A DNA stretch of 64,000 bases from Stenocarpella maydis (lineage: Eukaryota; Ascomycota; Sordariomycetes; Diaporthales; Diaporthaceae), in contig NQMI01000125.1 of the NCBI GenBank assembly GCA_002270565.1, positions 27,322-91,321 of the forward strand. The letters are read 5' to 3'. The translations under genes were made by a program, and so were the position numbers. A model generated the notes under the pieces. That model saw nothing but the letters and a program-made list of their open reading frames with translations, did no database searches and had not been told where the DNA came from. Shown in pieces: positions 34,510 to 46,061 of the stretch (positions are counted from its first letter, which is position 1; each line of letters opens with the position of its first letter).

Positions 34510-34835
34510 AATAATAATTCTCAGGATATTAACTCTATCTTTACTACACCTTATAACTAGCTTAAGTATATCATTCACCCGTAGGTAATGGTCTTTAGCA
34601 AGCAGACTCTATTACCGTGTAGACTTATAAGCGTAGAGTTAATCTTCTAAGTTATATATACTTCTTATCTTAATAGTTAGAGGATTGGCGTTTCTAGAAT
34701 AATAATTCTCAGAATATTAACTCTATCTCTACTGCGCCTTACAACCAGCTCAAGTATACCATTCACTTGCAGGTGGTGGTCTTCAGCAAGCAGACTCTAT
34801 TATTATGTAGACTTATAAGTATAGAGTTAATATCC
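34510..34835. repeat. Two tandem units with inverted ends
   Basis: Units at 34510-34646 and 34698-34835 start AATAATAATTCTCAG. Each is bounded by ATTAACTCTA and its complement TAGAGTTAAT. Inside each is a smaller hairpin: GGTAAT/ATTACC at 34584-34616, GGTGGT/ATTATT at 34772-34804. Confidence 0.7.
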
Positions 34836-35199
34836 TGGGCTATATTCCCCTTATTGGTTAGTAAGTAGGTATTTTAGTATTAAAAGAAAGAAATAATTAG
34901 CAGGAAATACTCAGAAATTAAGCTAAATACTCATTAAAAAGAATAGCAAGCAAGAATAATGGTGGTATATGCTGGTTAGAGGAAAGTATAAATTATTATC
35001 TATCAACTGGATGTCTGCTACTCTAAAACCCCTAATCTATAGAATTAGTTATAAAGGTTCTCCTCCCTCTACTAAATACCCCCCTCCTGCACCGGATTAT
35101 TATTAAAGATAAGGGCTGGAGCAGCAGGCGGCTGCTACAGATGGGGATAGCTATTAAGGATCTCCCTAGCATCACAATGCTATAGATAGTCCTTTATAT

Positions 35200-38100
35200 G
35201 CTGGAGATTAATATTATCCTTAGCTACCTTAAGATCAGCTAGCAAGAATAGCTCCTTAAATATCAAGCCCTTAAGTATCTTAACCCTTAAAATAGCAACA
35301 TATGTCAGGCCAGCAGCAAACTACTTAGCCGCAATATTAAAGACGATACAGTCTAGTATTGCCCCCTAAGACTTATGCACAATGATAGTATATATAATGA
35401 TTATGGGAAACTATATTTAGAAGCAAGCAGCCTTACCCTTCTTAAAGTCTTGCTTCAATAGGAAGATAGGCATAATATCCTAGGCCAACTTGCCATAGAA
35501 GCAAGCCGGGCTACTATACTTATTCATCTTAACCAGGATAATAAAGGGCTATATATAGCAGGGATCTTTAATATTAGCAGCCTATACAATATTATAAACA
35601 ACACCCATCACACTATTAATGAGGCTAGCAGCCATCTACAGGTTCTCTATCAGCATTATACAAGCACTACGGCAGAAAGTAAGAGAGTTATGCAGGTTTC
35701 CAGCATCCTTAGAATTAATAGCCTCCACACCTAAACTAGTATTTATTACCTTATAGTTAATAACCGGAGCATCAAGATGCTCTAAATAGGTAGTATTAAA
35801 CTTATAAACCTCAGTATTTATTCCATAAATATAGAGGGCATTATCAAACTTCTTAACCTCATCTAGGGGCAAGCTGCTCTAAATATAGCTTGCTAATATC
35901 TGCCAGTATAGCTGCATAAGGTTATTCTCCCGCAGCCCGCCTAGAGTAGCACGAAATGCAGCCTAACTATCACCCTGCTGCCAGACCACCTATATTAGCT
36001 TAATAGTTCTATTGAACTACTTATAGGCAGTATAGCCGGCCTTATCCTAAGCCTCTCTCAGCTGGGAGTCATTAGTAAAGAGCAGCTTTATAACTATAAG
36101 GGGGAGCTAGTAGAAGTCATCCATAAGGATAATATTCTAGCCACTAAAAAACAGATCCGCATACTCAAAGATCTACTATATATGTTAGTCAATAAAGTAA
36201 AGCATCTAGAAACCAATCATTAATTTCTTATTAATTACAAAGTACTTAATATACTAGTACTTATTCTAAATATTAGTAGCCTTTATAATTATTAGCTAGA
36301 GAAGCTCCCCAAACCTAAATATCATAATGGGGATCTTAAAAAAAGAGTAAATCATCTAGCACTAGATAGCATTTACCGCAACGCTAGTAGGAGCAGCCTT
36401 CTCTATTACCCAGTACAAAATACCATAGGTTATGGAGATCTGCTAAACTATAGCAGAAATCATCTTAAGGGTATATATCTTGCTAATACTACTAGGACCG
36501 TTAACCTAAAGGAGGAGCTAATCAGCAGCCAAGCAAATATAGTTGCTGCCATATTAACCACTACTAGCGGAGCATTCCTAATGCCCAACAACAGTATCAT
36601 ACAGCAGGCGCTACTCAAAGTTAAGGCTATCTACAGCTAATAGGGAAAGGTCCTCATTATTACCCAAGCCGAGAGGGTAGTTAAGCATCATATTCCTCCA
36701 GAAATCAGCCCTCTTATTAAAGAGCTTACTATAACAACCAACGTAAGGTATCTAGTTATATTAATAATTAATCTTACAGTTCCCCAGCAGCTTAACATTA
36801 TCTATATCCATACCCACGCCTGGAAGCTGGGCAGCAAGGAGCTGCCAGTCCTCCTTATTCATCTACTCACACTTAGCATCAGGGTCCTCCTAGAAGCCCT
36901 CATCCTCAGCATCAGGCAGAATATTACTATAGTAGTCATCCTTATACTCATGAATAGCTCGGCAATACTCATATGCCTTAGCAAAGGTATTAAACTAGAT
37001 ACCATCTATACTCTTAAGCTCCTTAATTTCCTTATAAGGGTAATATAGTATTAGCTTAATACAAGCAAAGTCCTCAAACTAATCTCCTCTATAGTCAGGC
37101 TTATAGTAAGAAAAGTAGTTAAGAATATAAGGCTTGGCCCAGCCCGAGAAGTAGGCCTAAGGGGACCTGGAGTAGTTAATGATAGTCAAGAAGTTAAAAT
37201 ACTCAAGATCTGCCCACTCTGCTGCCCAATTATAGTACTTCTAATAAAGCAGCTTAAACTCACGAACGTTATCAGTATCCAGATCAATCACAGCCATACT
37301 ATAGCCAAAATCAGAGTACTAACAGTTAACAGACTGGAACTTATAACTATACTCAACTAATAGCAAACCCAGGAGGTAGTAAGCAACCTTTATACCCGGC
37401 CAGTCCCGCTCAGCAACCAGCTTATTCATCATCTTGCCAATAAGGGATACCAGGGGCTTTATATAATTAACCTTAGGAATTAACTTATAAAGCATCTTAT
37501 TATATAGCTAAGTCTTGGTCTCAGCCTTACTATAGTACTTAGCGATATAGTTAATTACAGCCTGGAGGGATATATAGGGCGCAGTATTAATATTTACTAG
37601 CCAGCTAAGAGTAATATTACAGATATAGTTATTCATCTGGGGATCATTCTAAATACTATTAAATACATCCCATAAGCATGGCTTCTTATTATTAAGGGTA
37701 TAGGTTAGCTAAGCTATATTATATAGTAGATATTTATAGTAGAAGCAGCAGAGGGGTTTATTAGATTACTTACCATCTAGAAGCTTGTGCTTCTACAAGC
37801 AGTATACCTTACTATAGTAGTAGTGCTGCACCCTATTAAGCACTCAAGATAGGAAGCCAAAGGATATATTATTACTAGGAATGTAAACTAGCGGGTTATC
37901 CTCCTATGGAGCCATCTTATAGCCCAGCTCAGGGTTCCAGGCCTTAACATAAAGACCCTAGAACCTCATAAATGCTTCCTTCTCCTCCTCATTAAAGAAG
38001 CCCTCAGGGCCCGCCTGGGGAATATCATAAAGCCAGAAGAAACCATAGGCGTGAGTGCTACTACAGCCCTGCCACTTAAATCAGTACCACTATACTACAA

Positions 38101-41055
38101 CTCCAAACTTAAGCACTAGGTACTCCTTAAAGAAGATTATAATCTGCTAATAGAAGTAGTATGCTGCAATATAGGGGTTCTTCCGAAAGTTCTTACATAC
38201 AATCCTTATCTTACCTATATTATCTGTAGCAAGCCAGCTATTATAATCAGGCATAGCCCTAGCGAGAGATTCCCAGTACAGATTAGCAGCTAAAAATATA
38301 ATAAATATATAAAGGCACTTAAGGGTATAGTACTAAGCAAGCAGCTTATTTCTTGCCTAATTCCAGAAGGGGTGCGTGCCTTTAAGTTTATCTAAGGACC
38401 TAATAATGGCATTTAGTAGCGCCTATGCCTAGGGGCTATTGTCGGCAAGGGCTGCCTTCAGGTCATTAATAGTAGCAAAATCCCGGTTCTACTAAGCACC
38501 TGGGTGCTTTATAAAGAAGCTGCTAGTCTTATTAACTTAAGTTTGCATATGAGTATTAAACGCAAAGTAGGGGAAATAAGGGTGCTATGTAAACCTGCCG
38601 TTATCCTGCAGTAGAGCATAATATACCCACTCAATAAAGGTAATAATACGCTCTTATAGCGCGGTAAAGTTGCCTTAGCTATACAGAAGCAATAATAGCA
38701 TCAATATTGCAACTAATACAACGCGGCCGGTAAGGTTATTCAGGGGCATAAACCAAATGCCCGGCATATCCACAAAGTTGCGTGCCAGCTCAGCATGCTA
38801 CTTATCATACTGAAGCACAGGCAGCTACTTAGGATTTACCTGCAGGCGGCTGGAAAGCTGCTAGCATAGACGATAGAGGTCAGCGTGGGCAGCAATAAGG
38901 TTAGGCGCAGCAGAAACATCCTCAAAGGCATCCTCATCAGAGTCATCATTATCACCACCAGCTATAGCAGCCGCTCCGGCTATAACGCGGGGGTTGTCAT
39001 CTGCAACCTCAACCACAGCAACCTAATTACTAAGATCGCTATCCTCAGTAAACTAGGATAGCCTCCTAAAGTTAATCTCAAGATCTCAGTAATAGGGGTT
39101 GTTAGCAATGAGGAATCAAAGCCACTACTTGATAACATAGCGCCGGGCACAAACTTCCTTCTTAAAAGCCACAAGCTAATGAGGATCCTTCCTTAGGCTC
39201 GCTAGCCGCAAAACCATAATATCACACTCAGATAGCAGGCGGGGCAGCTGGTTATAGAAGGTGGCAACATCCCGGAGGAAGCTAATACAGTGGCAGCTAT
39301 ACCTATACTGCTGGCCATAAACCAACTTAATATTAATAAAGATATAAACTCTGCTAATATACTACTCCTTAACCTATATAAGCTTTAGAAGGTTAGGAAT
39401 ACCACCCAAATTCATATTATTAGCAGCAGAAAAAAAGAATAGCTTACCAGGCAGCTTTATATCATTCTTTTAGTAGCAATCCTTATAAATACTATCCCAA
39501 AGGTTTAAGTTAAACCAGATATAATTACAGCAGGGATAGTACTCCTTAATGGAAGCTAAGGCAAGGCAGTTATTAAAGTTCATAATAAGCTGCTTCTCAG
39601 CATTACTAATAGATAGGTCTTGCAGGTTACCATGGAACTCAGGATCGCCTTTGTTAAGGAACTCCAAGCAAGCTGGATCCTCCTCTATAGGCTGGGACTG
39701 CTGCTGAGAAGAGTAATATAAGTATGGGCTATAAATACTGCCCTTACTGGGACCATAGCGGTAGCAGCTACCACCCCAGGAAGACTGGGTTAATAATATC
39801 TAAGACTAAGATAGGAAACTATTATTACTATTATCTTACTTGCTCTTATCTTAAGTACCTTAAGTAAGCTAATAAATATACTTACAGCAGTAGTTAACAG
39901 GATCCTCATTAGCCACAGGGCAGAACTCAGCAAGAGGAAACTCACAAAGGCAACCAACACAGATCAACCTAGACTGGTTGTCCCAGGGGGTTAGCTGCTC
40001 TTCATTATCAATATTATTACAATAGATGCAGATCTCCAGGTAAGTGCTGCTTCATAGCTAAGGGTAGCAGCAAATGCTATAAGTCGAACACTTAAACCAG
40101 TCACCATTATCATCACCACCTAAAATACTTATAGTAGCTTGCTACTAGCTAAGGAAGGCCTGAGTTAGTTATATAGGATCTGGGATCTTACTGTAGTAAT
40201 GCTGGTGCCAGTACTTACACTATTTAGTAAGATAACAATCATAAGCACGCTACTTAGCATCAGTATATCCTTTAATACATCCATAATAGTAGAATAGCTT
40301 AGAGAGCCTATAATAAATGCTAGTCTGGCCTTTAAAGATCTAAGAAGTAGGCCTATTATAATTAATACTAGAACCTAACATACCTCAGCTTGGGAGGATT
40401 AACCTACATTAGGGATATCAGCTATAGGTTAGCAAAATACTATAACTATACCTTAGCTACTTAGTTAGGGACTCTATCTTAACCTCACTACTAGCAGGTT
40501 AGCTTAATAGTGGGGCAACTTTAATAACTTCCTATATAACTCAGGTAAATAAATAATACCCAAAAGCAGCAGGCTCCTTATACTAACTAGGTTATATAGT
40601 GAGACTAAGTGCTAGGTAATAAGGCTGAAGATAAGCTAGGTGCTAGGACTCTTAGCATTTAGTAGGGTTAGCACCCTTAGGAGGGAACATCAATTCTACA
40701 GCTGCCCAATAATAAGGCAGAGAAAGGGCGAAAAGGGCCTACTAAATAGTAGATCCTTAGGACTATAGAGTGTTTAATAGAAATTTCTATAGATAAGGAT
40801 AGGGGGTTTTGCCTTTATAGCCTAGTGAGCAGACTAATAGGCAAAGCAGTTCTTTACCGGCTGCTTACTATACTTTAGGGCAAACTATATAAGGGATTTA
40901 ATATTCTGGCAGCTATAATACTGCTTGGCGATGCCCTTAATCTCATAATCGTAAATCTCGCTATTATTATAAGCATTACATTTATAAGGTTTAAAAGGGT
41001 CCTTATTACTGCCCGGCGGGTTGGGAGGAAGAGGGCTAGTAGCAGCCAACATACT
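35200..41055 (-). pseudogene. Helitron relic: RepHel protein (DUF6570-like, HUH Rep, Pif1 helicase), RIP-inactivated
   Basis: Reading the minus strand in one frame gives the Helitron order. A Cys-rich part (CVGCLCEFPLAEFC, about 39960-39910) comes first. Next is a DUF6570-like region (NNMNLGGIP...GQQYRYSCH, about 39420-39270). The Rep region has a HUH remnant GSTHAYGFFWL (about 38060) and a Tyr motif YIAKYYSK (about 37550-37525). The Pif1 helicase follows: Walker A remnant GPSSISKI (about 36499-36476), NIILMDDFY then a stop then LPPYS (about 36150-36110), LYIYGINTEVYKFN (about 35820), VHKS-stop-GAILD and GLTYVAILRV (about 35380-35290). Dozens of in-frame TAG/TAA/TGA codons sit where Gln or Trp is expected. 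The frame is unchanged from about 39964 to 35377, so stops outnumber frameshifts. The N terminus above 40 kb is uncertain. It cannot make a protein. Confidence 0.85.
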
Positions 41056-41735
41056 AAGCATAGCTATAAAGACTACAGGAGGATATTTTAATAATGGGAA
41101 TTACTTCTGATAATGGAAATTAGTTAATAAGGAAAGAATTAGATATAGGTTAGAAGAAAAAAGTCAATATTAATAGTTAACATTAGTGGGAATAATAGTA
41201 TGCAGGAAGCAAACCATCTGTAATAGGCACTAGCAGCTACAGCCCCTGGCTAACTAAGCAACCCAAGCATGCTCCATATTAACCACGCCTCTTCATTATT
41301 AACACTATAGAAACTGCTAAATGATACGAATTAACTGTTTTAAAGCAACTTAGTAATAGATTTAGCCTATTCTAAAGGCGTCCTTTTGTTATTTCTAGGG
41401 GGTTCCCCCCTAGGACCCCCTGCCTGTGGTGCTGAGCCTTCAGCGCCTTACCACGCCCCCTTCCAGCCCATGCCCCCTTCTGGCCCACGCCCCCTTCCGG
41501 CTCGCGCCTTCCTCTTTAATAACGGATGATTTTTAATGATATGTCTTCTTAATAATTTCCTCTCGGCTAAATACTTTTAGAGATATATTATTATTAACTA
41601 ATCAAGACTTAAAGATTCTTAACAGACCAATCCAGACTCAGATAACTTTCGGGTAATTACGCTAGGTAAGAACGCTACGCGGGCTGCATATCTCGCATGC
41701 TTTGCATGCTCGATACACGTCCCGCTCCGCTGAAT
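41056..41735. repeat. Right flank of the Helitron relic with hairpin and GC-rich tandem units
   Basis: A strong hairpin CTAGGGGG-TTC-CCCCCTAG is at 41395-41413. Three imperfect units of CACGCCCCCTTCCAGCC are at about 41451-41505, unusually GC-rich for this island. The inverted copy of the island's hairpin sequence follows at 41661-41732. Confidence 0.65.
41661..41732 (-). repeat. Hairpin sequence, copy 3 (inverted)
   Basis: Its reverse complement reads CAGCGGAGCGGGACG at the start and AGCGTTCT at the end, as in copy 1. The loop region is GCATGC-TTT-GCATGC. The flanks beyond it do not match copies A or B. Confidence 0.75.
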
Positions 41736-41945
41736 GAGCCGTCTTGATGCCAAGGTTAGAGGTATGGCCCTTCTCAGTAGAATTAAGTAGCGTTTGCGAC
41801 TGCTTGGGCTGTGGGTTGGAAGATGTAGATGCATCGAGGAAGTCGATGCATGCTGGGTAGGATTGGATGTTTGAATTCGTACGCACCCCACGTGGCCCGA
41901 GCTTCCTGTCCCTGGCTCAAGCACCTCGACCGTTGAATTTCGATA

Positions 41946-41949
<4 letters not shown>

Positions 41950-41980
<31 letters not shown>
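41950..41980. repeat. (CA)n microsatellite upstream of COX10
   Basis: About 15 CA units, 100 bp before the COX10 start codon. Confidence 0.9.
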
Positions 41981-41981
<1 letters not shown>

Positions 41982-42081
41982 CCTCTCAACTCCTGCCCGC
42001 AGCAAAAAGGGCACACAGGCTTGCTGCTGATCATGACCTAGTCGGCGCTGGCCCAGGCGAGCCCTGCACCCCAAAGCAACC

Positions 42082-43659
42082 ATGCGACCACCTGCGCCTG
42101 CGGGCCGGCTCCGAGGGCTTGCTGCTCGCCTCTCCTCGTCCCCGTCCTCCTCCTTCTCTGCCGTCGCCGCCTCGTGCTTACCACCCGGGACCCGGCCCTC
42201 TCTGTCGCGCCCTCCCAGTCTCTTCTGCCAGCCCAGCAGCCGCCGTCCTGTCGCCACCAGGTCCAGCTATTTCAGCCCCAACGTGCTGCTCGACGCCTCC
42301 GATGTCTTCCACAAGGGTGTTCTCCTTCGCACATCGCCCACCTCACCCGCCTCCTCCGCCGCCTCCCCTCCGCCAGGCCCCGGCCCCGTCTCCGAGCCCG
42401 CGCCGCCCCAGCTCCCGCCGCATCGCCAGAGACAAGCAGCCAGGCGTGCCGCAGCAGCCGCGGCCAACCCGTCTCCTGCCGTCCTCCCCCAGAATGCCTC
42501 CGACACGCTCACCACCCTGGCCGCCTCCCAGCCCCCAGACTCGATGCGCCGCCGGCTCTCCGCCCTGCTCTCCCTCTCCAAGCCACGCCTGACCGTCCTC
42601 GTAGTCCTCACAGCCATGGTCCCATACGCCCTCTACCCGGTGCCCGCCTTCCTCTCCGCCTCGCTCGCAGACGCCCCTTCGCTCTCGCCACTCACCCTCC
42701 TGTTTCTCACCACCGGCACCACGCTGTGCTCCGCCTCGGCCAACGCCCTCAACATGCTGTACGAGCCGTCCACCGACGCCAAGATGACCCGCACCCGGAA
42801 CCGCCCCCTGGTGCGCAGCCTGCTGTCCACCCGCGCCGCTGTCTTGTTCGCCGCTGGCTGCGGCCTCGTCGGCACTGCTGCCCTCTACTGGGGCGTCAAC
42901 CCCACCGTCGCCTTCCTCGGCGCCGCCAACATCGCCCTCTACGCCGGCTGCTACACCCCGATGAAGACCATGCACTGGCTCAACACCTGGGTCGGCGCCC
43001 TGGTCGGCGGCATCCCGCCCCTCATGGGCTGGGCCGCCGCCGCCGGCGAGAGCGCCACCGCAGATGGCACCTACCGCGAGCTGCTGTTCAAGTTCGCCGG
43101 CGACGGCACCTCCAGCGCCGGCGGCTGGTTGCTCGCCGGCCTCCTCTTCGCCTGGCAGTTCCCCCACTTCAATGCCCTGTCCTGGGTGGTGCGCGACGAG
43201 TACAAGAACGCCGGCCTCAAGATGCTGTGCTGGCTGAACCCTGCCAGGAACGGCAGGGTCGCGTTGCGCTACAGCCTGGTCTTCATACCCATCTGCCTGG
43301 GTCTGTGCGCCTACGGGGTGACGGAGTGGACCTTCGCCGCCACAAGCCTGCCGGTCAACCTGTGGCTGGTCAGGGAGGCGCTCAAGTTCCATCGCTTCGA
43401 GGGCCAGAAGGGAAGTGCCAGGGGGCTTTTCTGGGCCAGTGTCTGGCACCTGCCCGCCGTCTTGGGCCTTGCCCTCTTGCAGAAGAAGGGCATGTGGCAG
43501 CGCGTGTGGGCGAGCATCATAGGTGAGCCGGTGGACCAGGACGAGTGGGAAGACATTGACGAAGATGTCAGCGTCGTTCCTGTCCCAAGCCCAGCCAGGC
43601 TTCCCCGTGAGGGGCCCGCAAGTTCGGGAGACGCGCCCGTGAGCGAGCACACGACATAG
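42082..43659 (+). CDS. cox10: Protoheme IX farnesyltransferase (haem O synthase), mitochondrial
   Basis: Intronless, 525 residues. It converts haem B to haem O in the inner mitochondrial membrane, the first step to the haem A of cytochrome c oxidase. The N terminus (MRPPAPAGRLRGLAARLSSS) is Arg/Ser/Ala-rich and free of acid, a good mitochondrial presequence. A Pro/Ser/Ala-rich segment runs to about residue 150. The UbiA prenyltransferase core then starts with LSLSKPRLTVLVVLTAMV. The prenyl-diphosphate motif is NALNMLYEPSTDAKMTRTRNRPL (N-x5-E/D-x3-D with R-T-R). The second family motif is YTPMKTMHWLNTWVGALVGGIPPLMGW, followed by WQFPHFNALSW. About eight membrane segments. The C-terminal 60 residues are acidic and disordered. 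Only about 350 bp separates this gene from the repeat island, and it shows no sign of damage. Confidence 0.96.
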   Translation: MRPPAPAGRLRGLAARLSSSPSSSFSAVAASCLPPGTRPSLSRPPSLFCQPSSRRPVATRSSYFSPNVLLDASDVFHKGVLLRTSPTSPASSAASPPPGPGPVSEPAPPQLPPHRQRQAARRAAAAAANPSPAVLPQNASDTLTTLAASQPPDSMRRRLSALLSLSKPRLTVLVVLTAMVPYALYPVPAFLSASLADAPSLSPLTLLFLTTGTTLCSASANALNMLYEPSTDAKMTRTRNRPLVRSLLSTRAAVLFAAGCGLVGTAALYWGVNPTVAFLGAANIALYAGCYTPMKTMHWLNTWVGALVGGIPPLMGWAAAAGESATADGTYRELLFKFAGDGTSSAGGWLLAGLLFAWQFPHFNALSWVVRDEYKNAGLKMLCWLNPARNGRVALRYSLVFIPICLGLCAYGVTEWTFAATSLPVNLWLVREALKFHRFEGQKGSARGLFWASVWHLPAVLGLALLQKKGMWQRVWASIIGEPVDQDEWEDIDEDVSVVPVPSPARLPREGPASSGDAPVSEHTT

Positions 43660-44932
43660 GACAGGCCAGGCGAGATACCCCGTTGTATTATAGAAATATA
43701 TGTGACTGCCATGCCAGGGGGTCGCCCATTGGCAGCATCAGAGCTGCCGCACCATCATCTTGGAGAGTTTGCTTAGAAGCACGCGTGTGCTGCGTGTGTG
43801 GTAAACATACAAGCATAGTACAGTAAAATCAGACTCGAGAGCCGCACTTCGAGGAGGAACTACCGGCCAGAAGCCAACTTGATTGACACGCACGGTGGAC
43901 CATTGCACCCAGAAGATGCCTCCCGGTCTCGAATCTCGCCCACGGGTGGTGAAATGACGCACCGGAAGCGAGTTCCACCGCAATCTGCCTTGTTGGCCTG
44001 ACGATTGACGACGCCCCAAGTCATCCTCAATGGTCGTCCATCATGCGATGAGTATACTCTGCCAGAGATCTCCTTCTCGTGCGTGCCAGGAGCTTGTATC
44101 CAGGTGACAAATGGCACGAGGGCAGACAGATGCATGTGTTTACGGAAGATGATGGAGTTTTGTTTCCAAACAATGTTTTCAACGCGTGCGTAGCGGACGG
44201 TCAACTATTGTCAAGTCTCTATCCAGCCATGCCATCCTTCCCAACAAGTGTCGCGCCAGTTCCGGGCTATTCCACCGTGGTATCTATGATGATCATGATG
44301 TCTTCTAGTATACAATAACGTGGTGTAGTAGTAAAAGCAAGTAGGACTGAAAATGCCATCAACCGCGAAACATCGAGTTCATGCAAGGACCCCACCTCGC
44401 ACCTGCCATACCGCCCAGCCCTCCATTCGCCGGTCGTGTGTGGGCCTGAGGTGTCAATGGGTCTCCTGTTTTGTCGTTGCGTTTTCGTCCCAGAACCAGT
44501 AAATAGCTGTCTATAACAAAACCCCAGAAGGAAAAAGAGAAGAAGGAAAAAAAAAGACATCCTAGTGGCAGAAAAGAAAAAAGATGCCACGGACTCCTTT
44601 TGGATCGCTCCTAGACGCCGCTGAAGCCGATTTGAACGCCGTGAAAAGTAAAACCTGCCGCCCCTGCCCCATGATGAGAATGATGATGCTGACGATGATT
44701 TATGAGGTAGACAAAGGAAACGTTGATAATGGTCAAGACGATAAGAGACTGCATAGCCTTGTCCCGAGGGCCACTCTGGCTAAACAGAAAGCCTTGGCGC
44801 AAGACGGATGCAGCTGGCAAGTCGTGAAGTAGGTGCCCGAGGAGGAGTGTCGGCGGGCATGAGTGTGGTGGAGACGGATGAAGGTGAGAATAGGAGGTCG
44901 CCGTTTGAGTACGGCACGGTAATAAAGGTTGA
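43660..44932. other. Intergenic between convergent genes
   Basis: The 3' flanks of COX10 and the Myb gene. A-rich stretches occur near 44525-44585. No gene recognised. Confidence 0.4.
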
Positions 44933-46061
44933 TTATTGTCCTCCAGGGCGGTTGATGATGGAGTCGATGCCCATGTCCACGCTCGGCATCCTGTGCATGG
45001 CCTCCATATAAGGGCTTGCACTCTGGCTGTGATGTCCTTGTGCGCCGTTATGATGCCCGTATGCGGTCCCGCTAGAGCTGCTCACGCTGTTGGCATACCC
45101 ATGCCCCCCCATAGCAGGGTATCCGGGGTAAGCCTGTGGGTGGCCATAGGTCGAGGGTGCTGTGGAATAAGACTGGGACGCGGTGCTGCTGCCGCCGGCG
45201 CCACCCGAGGATGTGGTGGACCGGTCTGGGCTGGGCACACCGCCGTAGCCGCCATCGCCATCCAGGTCGTCGACCTCGGTCAGGTCGATGCCTGAGATGC
45301 CGCTGTCATCGTTGTAGGGATCCGTGGGTGGCAGGCCGGCCTCGAGGCGCTCACGGCGGGCGGCTGCCCGGGCCGCGCCCTGGAGGTTCTTCAAGCCGTT
45401 GGACATGCACTTGAGACGAGGCCCGTCAGTACAGGGTTCAGTTCACAAGTGGTTTTTTTTAAGGGGGGGTTGGAGGGGGTGAGTGCAAGAATACCTTTTG
45501 CTCCACGACATTCCACTTCTCGCCGGTCTTGAGAGCCAGCGGCGCCCAGATCTCCTTACGCAGGGACATGTATTCCTTGGCCATCCTCTCCAGCTTGCGC
45601 GTGTCCCAGTCATCTGCGCCCTTGCGCTCCATGAGGCGCTCGTGTCGCTTCCGGCATGCGTTTGGCGTCTTTGAGGGGAAATAGTTCTGCTGGATCTGGG
45701 CCCAGTTCTGCCCGCTTGCTCGCGCGCCGAGCAGGGTCTGGTCATCGCCGGCATTCCATGCGCCTGATGATGCGCGGTGTTGTGCGGGCAGGGAAGAGGT
45801 GGGCACACGGTGGTGCGGATCCGTAGAGAGGTAGGAGGCGGTAGAGTGGCTGTGGTGGTGGCCGGCGTGGGCTGGCGGCTGCATGGTGAGAGGGGCGACT
45901 GCGTAAGGGTCGTATGCGCCACCGGGCATGGAGGTGGTCATGGACATGGGCTGGGCCGCGGTGGTGGTCATGCTGCCGTAGTAGTCCATGGTGGTCGGCA
46001 CCTGCGAGGCGGACCTGGTGTTGTAGAAGGCCATGTTATTGGTTGGTATGAGTGATGGCAT
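44933..46061 (-). CDS. Myb/SANT-domain putative transcription factor
   Basis: Exons are 46061-45495 and 45409-44933, intron 85 nt (347 residues). One clear Myb/SANT repeat lies at about residues 98-145: WNAGDDQTLLGARASGQNWAQIQQNYFPSKTPNACRKRHERLMERK. It has tryptophans at helix 1 and before helix 2, and a basic recognition helix NACRKRHERLM. A second helical region follows (DWDTRKLERMAKEYMSLRKEIWAPLALKTGEKWNVVEQK), possibly a divergent repeat. Both ends are low-complexity: Met/Thr/Ala/Tyr at the N terminus, Ser/Gly/Tyr/His at the C terminus. A likely nuclear regulator; single-repeat Myb proteins of this form are common in filamentous fungi and mostly uncharacterised. The start at 46061 is the first in-frame ATG; MAFYNT, nine codons later, is an alternative. 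Confidence 0.83.

Noticed and set aside
38980..39174. 64-codon minus-strand frame inside the Helitron relic
   Set aside because: Lies out of the frame that carries all recognisable Helitron motifs.
41619..42257. 212-codon minus-strand frame next to COX10
   Set aside because: Runs through the (CA)n repeat, the inverted hairpin copy and the COX10 5' end; a composite shadow.
42343..43650. 435-codon minus-strand frame (and a 450-codon plus-strand frame at 42174-43526)
   Set aside because: Shadows of the GC-rich COX10 gene; Gly/Glu- and Arg/Pro-monotonous.
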